From Eubacterium sp. (GTDB taxonomy: Bacteria > Bacillota > Clostridia > Oscillospirales > Acutalibacteraceae): 15,693 bases of DNA. Positions 7,397 to 13,859 of this stretch are shown one piece after another. Position 1 is the stretch's first letter. Each line of letters opens with the position of its first letter. Made by a program: the position numbers and the translations under genes. The DNA lies in NCBI GenBank assembly GCA_014465955.1, contig JACTVT010000051.1, positions 1 to 15,693 of the forward strand, read 5' to 3'. A model generated the notes under the pieces. It saw only the letters and a program-made list of their open reading frames with translations, searched no databases and was not told where the DNA came from.

Positions 7397-8779
7397 TTAT
7401 TTGCGGTCGGATTCCCGTCTGTTTTTCAGTTCGTTAAACATTTTTTGACGTTCGTCACCGATTATGCCGTAAAAGAAAATCGGCACGGCACTTAAAAAGC
7501 GTATTATTGCAGGAATCAGAGAATAAATTATCCATATTTTTTTCTGAACTTCATCACTTTGTGTGATGATTTCTCCGCCTGATGATGAAACATATCCGAT
7601 AATACTGAGCAAAAATGCTGAGAAACCCTGTGCCAGTGTGCCATACACTTTTATAACGCTGTTTTTTAGTGAAAAGGCAATCCCTTCGGTTCGGACACCA
7701 GTTTTCCATTCCGAATAGTCAGATGCTTCGGTTAAAAGTTCTGTCGGCAGAACGTTAAGTATACCGCCGCACATACCGGTTACGCAGTTGCTGATTATAA
7801 TTGCAGGCATCATAATTTTAATATTTGCAAAATTGTTAAGGCCAATAAAAAACAGTATTAATTGATTTAATGCCGCAAGCAGAATTGCCGATATCAGTAT
7901 CATTTTGTTATTAAAACGCTTTTTTGCAATTCCAATCAGTGAATATGAAATCATTGAAATAATAAATGCAGGTGTTGCGGCTATAATTGAAAGACTTGCG
8001 TAACCTAAAACATCGAGATAATAATATGTCGAAAACGCTTCGCCCATGCCTGAAAAACTCGAAATCAGATTAGATGATAAAACCAACAGTAATGGTTTGT
8101 TGTGAACAACACTTGATAAGAGTTCGCTTAATGATTGCTTTTCTTTTTCAGGTTTTATTCTTTCTTTTACAAAATAACCCGAAAGTGAGAACAGACCGAC
8201 GCCGACGGTTCCCGCAATAATTCCTACGATTATGAATACTGTTGAAAGTGAAATGCTGAATTTATCTGATTTTGATGCGTCAATCATCAGCGGCAGAATT
8301 ACAAAAACAAGTGAGGCTGATAGTTGTGTGCATAAATTTGCTGTTGTGATGGCTTTTTGACGCTCTATCGGATTCGGTGATATAACTGCTGAAAGCCCTC
8401 CGAATGAAACGTCCGTAACAGAGTAAAAAAATTCCCACAAAAAATATGTTATAAGAAGATAAATTATTTTTGCAGGAGCGAAAGGGGAGGGCGTTTTTAT
8501 AAAAACAGGTCCCATAAAAATAAGCATTGTTGCAATTCCCTGAAACGGTGTGAATCGTTTTATTAATGTTGTCAGTTTTCCGTTTATACTGTTTTTGCGG
8601 TCAATAAATGTACCGATAAGAGGATTGTTGATAATATCCCATATTCCTCCTATCAGGAAAAGCAAAGAGATTATTTTTGCATCAATCGTAAAAACATTAA
8701 TGTAAAAATACATCAGGTAAGAGGAAATAAGCGAATATCCAAGCACCTGACCGCCGTTTGAAATGCCGTAAATCAGCAT
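7397..8779 (-). CDS. GPH/MFS-2 type sugar:cation symporter, apparent N-terminal frameshift
   Basis: Members of the glycoside-pentoside-hexuronide family import sugars or glycosides with H+ or Na+ through 12 membrane helices. The 460-aa frame starts MLIYGISNGGQVLGYSL, contains the family-typical segment GGIWDIINNPLIGTFIDR (43-60) in the loop between helices 2 and 3, and has about 12 hydrophobic segments. It lacks an inner ribosome-binding site at ATG 8779. A strong site (AAGGAG, 8838-8833) instead precedes ATG 8823 in another frame, which reads MKNLYENETYLRKKKC and stops at 8773. A -1 slip at A-AAA-AAG (8788-8782) would join the two as ...LRKKEMLIYG..., giving 475 aa and a normal cytoplasmic N-terminus. 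So this may be an assembly error, a real mutation, a programmed frameshift, or re-initiation. The adjacent TetR gene and shared operator suggest ligand-induced expression. The substrate cannot be predicted from sequence alone, and efflux cannot be excluded. Confidence 0.85.
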   Translation of the reverse strand: MLIYGISNGGQVLGYSLISSYLMYFYINVFTIDAKIISLLFLIGGIWDIINNPLIGTFIDRKNSINGKLTTLIKRFTPFQGIATMLIFMGPVFIKTPSPFAPAKIIYLLITYFLWEFFYSVTDVSFGGLSAVISPNPIERQKAITTANLCTQLSASLVFVILPLMIDASKSDKFSISLSTVFIIVGIIAGTVGVGLFSLSGYFVKERIKPEKEKQSLSELLSSVVHNKPLLLVLSSNLISSFSGMGEAFSTYYYLDVLGYASLSIIAATPAFIISMISYSLIGIAKKRFNNKMILISAILLAALNQLILFFIGLNNFANIKIMMPAIIISNCVTGMCGGILNVLPTELLTEASDYSEWKTGVRTEGIAFSLKNSVIKVYGTLAQGFSAFLLSIIGYVSSSGGEIITQSDEVQKKIWIIYSLIPAIIRFLSAVPIFFYGIIGDERQKMFNELKNRRESDRK

Positions 8780-8823
8780 TTCTTTTTTCTTAAATAAGTT
8801 TCGTTTTCATACAGATTTTTCAT
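8773..8823 (-). other. Out-of-frame 16-codon N-terminal segment of the symporter with slippery heptamer
   Basis: ATG 8823 follows AAGGAG by nine bases and opens a 16-codon frame, MKNLYENETYLRKKKC, ending in a TGA (8775-8773) that overlaps the inner ATG 8779 region (ATGCTGA). The codons AGA-AAA-AAG contain A-AAA-AAG in the zero-frame phase used by the dnaX -1 slippery site. Slipping back one base continues as E-M-L-I-Y-G, exactly into the symporter. The sequence facts are direct; which explanation holds is open. Confidence 0.7.
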
Positions 8824-8843
8824 AAATGATTACTCCTTTGTAC

Positions 8844-8866
8844 TATACATACTTTTGGTATGTATA
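8844..8866. promoter_or_regulatory. TetR-type operator upstream of the symporter
   Basis: A perfect 9-bp inverted repeat, TATACATAC (8844-8852) and GTATGTATA (8858-8866), has a 5-base spacer. Its minus-strand core TACATACCAAAAGTATGTA recurs almost unchanged in front of the tetR gene. It lies 20 bases upstream of ATG 8823. A tentative promoter, TTGCAG (8873-8868) and TATGTA 16 bases on, would be covered by the palindrome, so a bound repressor would block transcription. Confidence 0.75.
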
Positions 8867-8873
8867 ACTGCAA

Positions 8874-8898
8874 TTTAAAAGCCGAAATACTCGGCTTT
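8874..8898 (-). terminator. Terminator after the TetR-family gene
   Basis: An 8-bp stem, AAAGCCGA (8878-8885) with TCGGCTTT (8891-8898), has a 5-base loop. Read on the minus strand it ends in TTTTAAATT. It falls just past the tetR stop and just before the symporter operator, so the two genes are probably separate transcripts. Confidence 0.6.
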
Positions 8899-8908
8899 GT
8901 TTTATTAT

Positions 8909-9550
8909 TTATTTAGCATAGTTTTCAAATAACGGGTAAATATCATCAAGTATGCCGTTAAGCCCGAGTTTTTCAGCAAGTTCGCATAAGAATAAGAATT
9001 TATCTTTTAACTCTGCAGTATCGCAGGGAAAAACAATCGGATTAAGCCAGATATTTGCAAGCACCATCATAACCTGTGCAAGTTGTTTCGGATAATCTGT
9101 TTTTATTGATCCGTCTTTAATTCCGTCATTTATTGCAGGTTCAAAATAACAGGGGGCAAGGTGGTTAACAGACTTGTTAAGATAATCACTCAGAAGCTCC
9201 GGAGACTTTTTGTAATCAACTTTCATTGATGCAAATCGCATTTCATCAGGGTCGGTAAGACTTAATGCAAACATTTTCTTGATTTTTTCTTTGCCGTTCA
9301 GTGATTCATCTTTAACAACCTTTTCCCAATCTGAAAGAAGATGATTTTCGGCGTATATGCTTGTCATAACGGCAAGCAAAATATCTTTTTTTGACGAAAA
9401 ATGGTGATAAACCGCACCTTTTGTTAGCCCGCCGAGATTGTCGATTATGTCCTGAACAGTAGTGTTTTCATAACCTTTTTGTAAAAATAATTCGGTGGCT
9501 TTTTCAATGATAAGTTTTTTTGTTTCTTCCGGATATTTGTTTCGAGCCAT
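8909..9550 (-). CDS. TetR/AcrR-family transcriptional regulator
   Basis: The 213-aa protein is the usual size for this family of dimeric repressors. The N-terminal DNA-binding domain (about residues 8-55) contains the typical helix-turn-helix TVQDIIDNLGGLTKGAVYHHFSSKK segment (31-55). The remaining all-helical part would bind a ligand and form the dimer; its ligand is unknown. The preferred start is ATG 9550, nine bases after AAAGGA; an in-frame TTG at 9574 would lie inside the operator and is rejected. A consensus promoter and a copy of the same palindrome seen in front of the symporter lie directly upstream, which predicts autorepression and control of the symporter. A terminator on each side makes it a single-gene transcript. 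Confidence 0.93.
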   Translation of the reverse strand: MARNKYPEETKKLIIEKATELFLQKGYENTTVQDIIDNLGGLTKGAVYHHFSSKKDILLAVMTSIYAENHLLSDWEKVVKDESLNGKEKIKKMFALSLTDPDEMRFASMKVDYKKSPELLSDYLNKSVNHLAPCYFEPAINDGIKDGSIKTDYPKQLAQVMMVLANIWLNPIVFPCDTAELKDKFLFLCELAEKLGLNGILDDIYPLFENYAK

Positions 9551-9564
9551 ATTGTTTAATCCTT

Positions 9565-9583
9565 TACATACCAAAAGTATCTA
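9565..9583. promoter_or_regulatory. TetR-type operator upstream of tetR (autoregulation)
   Basis: The half-sites TACATAC (9565-9571) and GTATCTA (9577-9583) with spacer CAAAA form a palindrome with one mismatch. Its 19-base core differs from the operator at 8844-8866 at a single base when that copy is read on the minus strand. It covers the predicted transcription start of tetR. Confidence 0.75.
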
Positions 9584-9588
9584 TTTGC

Positions 9589-9617
9589 ATAATAGCATAT
9601 AATTTCGCCTTTGTCAA
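9589..9617 (-). promoter_or_regulatory. Sigma-A promoter for the TetR-family gene
   Basis: On the minus strand, a perfect TTGACA (9617-9612) and TATTAT (9594-9589) are separated by 17 bases. The predicted start at about 9582 lies within the palindromic operator 9565-9583. Confidence 0.75.
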
Positions 9618-9627
9618 CACATTTACA

Positions 9628-9660
9628 TAAAAAAACCGAAAGGCGGTTTGCCTTTCGGTT
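9628..9660 (-). terminator. Terminator after the M28 peptidase gene
   Basis: An 11-bp perfect stem (9634-9644 with 9650-9660) has a 5-base loop. Read on the minus strand it runs into TTTTTTATG (complement of 9626-9635), with the first T residues overlapping the stem base. It lies 13 bases past the peptidase stop. Confidence 0.85.
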
Positions 9661-9672
9661 GGGTTGTTTATT

Positions 9673-10914
9673 TTACTGTTTTGCGCCTTCGTCAAACATT
9701 TCAAGCACTTTCATACTTACTGCGTAGCAGTCAGCAAGACCCTGAAGATTCATATTATCATAGGTGTCTCTTCTTGTGTGGTAATAGTCTTCCAACTTGT
9801 GGTTAAGACCTGTAATACCTGTTGAACGCAAGCCTGCCTGAGCAAATGCAGCGTTGTCTGTAGCACCGCCAAGCGGTGGAACCCAGCCTTTTTTACAGCC
9901 GATGTTAAGTTCATTTGCTGCCTCAACAAATAAGTCTGAAACATCTTTATCAGCCTTAACTGTACCGTTGAGGTCACGGTAGTTAGCCATAAGGAATTTA
10001 GGATCGTGAATTGTATCATATGAATAAATGAATGTCGGTACATCGTCAAACTCACCTTTGTGAGCCTCACACCAAGCCTTTGAGCCGCGCAGACCTGCTT
10101 CTTCCGAGCCTGTAAGAATAACACCGACTTCTGTGTTTTCCAGTGTAATTCCTGCATCCTGAAGTGCTTTCATAACTGCGATACCCATATAGCAGCCTGA
10201 AAGGTTATCGTTGGCACCGTCAACAATTCTGTCTTCATTCCACATCCAGTAAAGACCGATAAGGAAAGGAACGAAAATAAATCCCCAGAGAGCCATTTTA
10301 ACAGGTGTTGAGCTGAAATCAACTGCCGCAAAATGTACGCCGTATTGAGCGATATACATTGCCGAAACAACTATGTAATAAACTGCGCCGATACCGCAGA
10401 TAACTGCGTGACCCTCAAAACCAACACCGCCGAGTTTGTAGTTAACAGGCCATTCCCATGCAGCGTCAGGGTGACCGTTGAACAGAATACGGCGTTTAAC
10501 TTCGCCTGTGCATTTTTTGATAGCCGTTACGTTGTGACCTGTCTTTTCAGGGAAAAATTTATCTACAAATTTTTTGTAAAGACCAAACTGCATAAATGCA
10601 ATGATAAGTCCGCCGACAATTAAAATAATTGAAATAAGCGGGCAGAAGAAGAACAACGCAATAGCAAGAAGTACCATTGTAATTGTAAAGTAAATCCAGC
10701 CGAAGAAAGAACCCGGGTTTTCTTTAAAACTTTCAATGTCTGCTCTTTCACAGCCGCAGTCCTTTTTAAGAACATCAGCCATATACTCACATGCCTGCAA
10801 TTCACCTTTTGAGCCGGGATCTCTTTTTTCAAAATCCTTACAGATATGGGTGATTTCGTCAAGCATATACTGTGCGTATTCATCTTTTTTGTCAATTAGG
10901 TTTTGTAATTTCAT
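9673..10914 (-). CDS. M28-family zinc metallopeptidase with membrane segments
   Basis: M28 enzymes are two-zinc aminopeptidases or carboxypeptidases. The 413-aa product shows the expected ligand series: H148-x-D150 (GHPDAAWEW), D236 in DGANDNLSG as bridging ligand, E271-E272 in GSEEAGLRGS (general base and ligand), D300 in YSYDTIHD, and H379 in YYHTRRD. GGATDNAAFAQAGLRS (349-364) is also typical. Unusually, two pairs of hydrophobic segments are present: about 72-110, before the HPD motif, and about 168-225, between HPD and GAND. There is no signal peptide; the N-terminus is charged, so if both pairs form hairpins the catalytic halves share one side, probably the cytoplasm. Start ATG 10914 follows GGGGG by seven bases. 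It has its own promoter and terminator. The substrate is unknown. Confidence 0.9.
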   Translation of the reverse strand: MKLQNLIDKKDEYAQYMLDEITHICKDFEKRDPGSKGELQACEYMADVLKKDCGCERADIESFKENPGSFFGWIYFTITMVLLAIALFFFCPLISIILIVGGLIIAFMQFGLYKKFVDKFFPEKTGHNVTAIKKCTGEVKRRILFNGHPDAAWEWPVNYKLGGVGFEGHAVICGIGAVYYIVVSAMYIAQYGVHFAAVDFSSTPVKMALWGFIFVPFLIGLYWMWNEDRIVDGANDNLSGCYMGIAVMKALQDAGITLENTEVGVILTGSEEAGLRGSKAWCEAHKGEFDDVPTFIYSYDTIHDPKFLMANYRDLNGTVKADKDVSDLFVEAANELNIGCKKGWVPPLGGATDNAAFAQAGLRSTGITGLNHKLEDYYHTRRDTYDNMNLQGLADCYAVSMKVLEMFDEGAKQ

Positions 10915-10954
10915 AAGTATACCCCCAGTTATATTTGTCTAAAACCATATGTTA

Positions 10955-10983
10955 ATTTTAACTTAATTAGTTATTTATGTCAA
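10955..10983 (-). promoter_or_regulatory. Sigma-A promoter for the M28 peptidase
   Basis: On the minus strand, a perfect TTGACA (10983-10978) and TAAAAT (10960-10955) are separated by 17 bases. The predicted start is about 34 bases before the ATG. Confidence 0.7.
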
Positions 10984-11002
10984 TAATATTTGCGTATTTT
11001 AC

Positions 11003-11031
11003 TTGAATTTAATTTTCAGTCATTTTATAAT
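11003..11031 (+). promoter_or_regulatory. Sigma-A promoter for the GH95 gene
   Basis: TTGAAT (11003-11008) and a perfect TATAAT (11026-11031) are separated by 17 bases. The GGAGG ribosome-binding site follows at 11052-11056. It is divergent from the peptidase promoter, with 19 bases between the two -35 elements, so a single regulator could affect both. Confidence 0.75.
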
Positions 11032-11065
11032 GTACTTAAACAGTGTATATCGGAGGTTTGAATTT

Positions 11066-13744
11066 ATGAATAAAATGAAAAGATTTATTTGTATTTTGTT
11101 GTCATTAAGTATTCTGCCGTGCTTTGCATCATGCTCGGCAAATAAAATGAATATAACCGATTATTTTGACAATGTGCAAAAGATTTCATATTCAACATCT
11201 TATAATGAGATTTCGGAAAAAGGAAAAAACAAAACCGATGTGTGGCGAAACTCAATGATTTCAGGTAACGGGCTTCAGGGCGTTGCTGCGTCGGGCTCTC
11301 CGTATAATGATACGCTTATTTACCAGAATATGCATTTCATTATGCCGAATGAAAACGCAAGAACAAGTCCCGATACCTCTGCCGAACTTGAAACCGTTAA
11401 GCAGAACATCATTAACGGTCAGGATATTATTGATAATCAGAGTTATGATGATGTTTACTGTTTTCACCCGGGTGCAGAACTGAGAATTAAACAGGAAAAG
11501 CACAGGACAAAAAAATATTTCAGATATACAAATTATGAAACTGCCGAAACAGGCGTTGTTTATTCCGATAAAAACGGGCAGTGGCAGAGAAGTACATTTA
11601 CGTCAAAATCCGATGATGTTACAATTACAAAGATTTCTCAGTCGGACAGCGGCACGAAATTAAATTTAACTCTGTCATTTGATGAAATTTCTGCTTTTGC
11701 CAATTACGGTGATGGCAGTGAGACAAAAATTACATATAAAAAACTTGCAGATGAAAACGGCGATTATTATACATTCATTGCACATTATCCCGATTTTGAA
11801 AACAGTGAACTTAAAAACGGCGGTTATGCAACTGTTTGCCGTGTAATATGTGAGGGCGGCAAAAAGTCGGTAACCAATGAAAAAATTACCGATGTTGAAC
11901 AGTTCTGCGGTGATTCCAATCCCGTTATTAATATAAATGATGCCGATAATGTTTACATAATTTCAGCGTCAGACAGAACTTATAATATGGGTTCATTTGA
12001 TGATTTTAGAGCACAGACTGATTTTGCACTTGTAAATTCACTTGCCGAAAAAACAAATTCGGTCGGTGAAAAATACACTGAAAATAATGTTTTTTCATAC
12101 GAAAACGCCCTTAAGGCGCATACAGATATTTTTACTCCTCAGTTCAATGCTGTGTCACTGAAACTTGACGGTGCAGATGAAACGCTTTCAAATGATAAAC
12201 TTCTCAAAAATCAGCGCAATAATAAAAAAATTACTGCCGATCTGGCTGAAAAAGCCTATTATTCGGGCAGATATGCTTACATCTGCTCGTCAGGTGTTTC
12301 CACTCCGCGCCTTTACGGTATGTGGACAGGTGAGTGGAACGGCGGCTGGGGCAGTAAATATACGATGGACGCTAACGTTAATCTGCAAACTTCGTCAATG
12401 AATACTTCAAATATTGCAGATGCTCCTGTCGGCTACACTAATTTTATTCTTCGTCAGGTTGATGACTGGCAGGAAAACGCCAAGGCAACACACGGCTTTA
12501 CTGATGCGATTCAGGCGCCTGTCAACAGTGACGGCGATATGGCGCTTATGACCGAGAGTTGCTATCCGTACCCATTCAGGTACTGGAATGCAGGCGCAAG
12601 CTGGCTTTTGCAGCCTCTTTATGAAACTTTGCAGTGTTGTGGTGATATTCAGATACCGTTAAGTGACGAATTCAGCCTTGACGAAATCAAAGACGTTATG
12701 TCATTTTCGGATGATGATATTGCTTTGATTAATGAAAAAGGTTATCTTGATTTGAAAACAGAAGTTCTTATGCCGCTGCTTATCAAATCTGCAAATTACT
12801 GGCAGCAACTGCTGACAACTGAATATTATACCGATAAAGACGGCGGTATTCATTATGAGCAGGGCAAAACCGAACTTGAAAACGGCGAGTATTATTGTAT
12901 AGTTCCGTCTTATTCACCTGAAAACAATCCGTCAAATTATCCGAGCCCGTCAGCAGCAAACAGCGCTATAGATATTTCGGCGTGCCGAAACAATATGCAA
13001 ATGCTGATTGATATCCTAAAAAGCGTTGATGAAAATGCAGATGTTTCCGTTTATCAAAATCTGATTGATAAATTGCCGCCGTATGTTTATGATGAAACAG
13101 GCGCTCTTAAAGAATGGGCAACGACTGCCTTTGCTGAGAATAATGAACACAGGCATTTAAGCCATTTATATTGCGTATGGCCGCTTAATGAAACTAAAAA
13201 GGATGACGATTTACAAAATGCGTGCATTCGGGCTATAGAAAACCGTGAAAGTGAAAATCACGCCAGCCACGCACTTGTGCACAGAGCACTGATTGCCGCA
13301 AGGCTTGAGGACAGAAACAGCGTTACGGATGCACTTGTGGGCCTTATGAGCAGTAAGATTTATTATAAATCGCTAATGACAAATCATCATACAAACAGAA
13401 GAAGCGCATATTGTACGGATTTTGAAATCGGTTATCTTGGCATTATAAACGAAAGCCTTGCATATTCCGAAAACGGTTTTATTAATTTGCTGCCGTCGGT
13501 TCCGCTGAGCGGCTTTGACGGCGGTGAAATCACAGGTCTTAAAACAAGAACAAGAGCAACGATTGACAGTTTTAAGTGGAATTATAACGAGAATTCTGCG
13601 TCTGTAACAATAACTTCCGATATTGAGCAGGATATTGAAATTGCCTGCCTTCCGTTTGATAAAAATGGTGAAACAGTTCATTTTTCAGCAGGCGAAACAA
13701 AAACGATTGAATTTGACCGCAGTAAACCAACAACTATATCGTAG
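11066..13744 (+). CDS. GH95-family glycosidase (alpha-L-fucosidase type), lipoprotein
   Basis: GH95 enzymes remove terminal alpha-L-fucose (often alpha-1,2-linked) or alpha-L-galactose from host and plant glycans by inversion. The 892-aa product has a lipoprotein signal, MNKMKRFICILLSLSILPCFASC, with Cys23 as the lipidation site, so it should sit on the cell surface. An N-terminal beta-domain (about 30-340, with SGNGLQG near 66-72) precedes the helical barrel. Key places match the family: the N-x-N pair in DANVNLQ (N437, N439), E619 in PSYSPEN as likely general acid, HRHLSHLY (696-703), and D785 in CTDFEIGYLGI where characterised members have the QIDGNFG Asp. The C-terminal part (GFINLLPSVP, GEITGLKTRTR) is also typical. 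ATG 11066 is chosen because GGAGG lies nine bases upstream and the longer frame from TTG 11003 would begin inside the promoter. Fucosidase versus galactosidase is undecided. Confidence 0.88.
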   Translation: MNKMKRFICILLSLSILPCFASCSANKMNITDYFDNVQKISYSTSYNEISEKGKNKTDVWRNSMISGNGLQGVAASGSPYNDTLIYQNMHFIMPNENARTSPDTSAELETVKQNIINGQDIIDNQSYDDVYCFHPGAELRIKQEKHRTKKYFRYTNYETAETGVVYSDKNGQWQRSTFTSKSDDVTITKISQSDSGTKLNLTLSFDEISAFANYGDGSETKITYKKLADENGDYYTFIAHYPDFENSELKNGGYATVCRVICEGGKKSVTNEKITDVEQFCGDSNPVININDADNVYIISASDRTYNMGSFDDFRAQTDFALVNSLAEKTNSVGEKYTENNVFSYENALKAHTDIFTPQFNAVSLKLDGADETLSNDKLLKNQRNNKKITADLAEKAYYSGRYAYICSSGVSTPRLYGMWTGEWNGGWGSKYTMDANVNLQTSSMNTSNIADAPVGYTNFILRQVDDWQENAKATHGFTDAIQAPVNSDGDMALMTESCYPYPFRYWNAGASWLLQPLYETLQCCGDIQIPLSDEFSLDEIKDVMSFSDDDIALINEKGYLDLKTEVLMPLLIKSANYWQQLLTTEYYTDKDGGIHYEQGKTELENGEYYCIVPSYSPENNPSNYPSPSAANSAIDISACRNNMQMLIDILKSVDENADVSVYQNLIDKLPPYVYDETGALKEWATTAFAENNEHRHLSHLYCVWPLNETKKDDDLQNACIRAIENRESENHASHALVHRALIAARLEDRNSVTDALVGLMSSKIYYKSLMTNHHTNRRSAYCTDFEIGYLGIINESLAYSENGFINLLPSVPLSGFDGGEITGLKTRTRATIDSFKWNYNENSASVTITSDIEQDIEIACLPFDKNGETVHFSAGETKTIEFDRSKPTTIS

Positions 13745-13745
13745 A

Positions 13746-13762
13746 GGCGGATATTATCCGCC
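13746..13762. repeat. REP-like hairpin 1 after the GH95 gene
   Basis: A perfect 7-bp stem, GGCGGAT (13746-13752) and ATCCGCC (13756-13762), has a 3-base loop and starts two bases after the GH95 stop. It is followed by CGTA rather than a T run, so it is not a standard intrinsic terminator. It resembles the second hairpin at 13786-13805. Confidence 0.6.
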
Positions 13763-13785
13763 CGTATAATAAAAAAACTTATTTT

Positions 13786-13805
13786 GGAGGGTCTCTGTGC
13801 CCTCC
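13786..13805. repeat. REP-like hairpin 2 before the GH13 gene
   Basis: A perfect 6-bp stem, GGAGGG (13786-13791) and CCCTCC (13800-13805), has an 8-base loop and is followed by CGCA, again without a T run. Both hairpins have the layout GGnGG...CCnCC-CG(T/C)A in one orientation. They fill the 115-base gap between the two glycosidase genes. I see no convincing promoter there. Confidence 0.6.
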
Positions 13806-13859
13806 CGCAAAAGCACTAAAAACAATTATGTTTTAAATAAATAAAAAAGGGGAAAAATT

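Noticed and set aside
9750..10157. A 135-aa alternative minus-strand frame inside the M28 gene
   Set aside because: It overlaps conserved catalytic motifs of the real frame and its translation resembles no protein family.
10951..10962. Short AT-rich inverted repeat GTTAA-TT-TTAAC near the peptidase promoter
   Set aside because: It is short, low in complexity and overlaps the -10 element; such repeats are expected by chance here.
11003..11065. Upstream TTG start extending the GH95 protein by 21 residues
   Set aside because: The TTG is part of the -35 element and the transcript should begin near 11038; the extension would also spoil the lipoprotein signal.
13746..13805. Rho-independent terminator between GH95 and GH13
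   Set aside because: Both hairpins lack a following T run on the plus strand, so a standard terminator is not supported.
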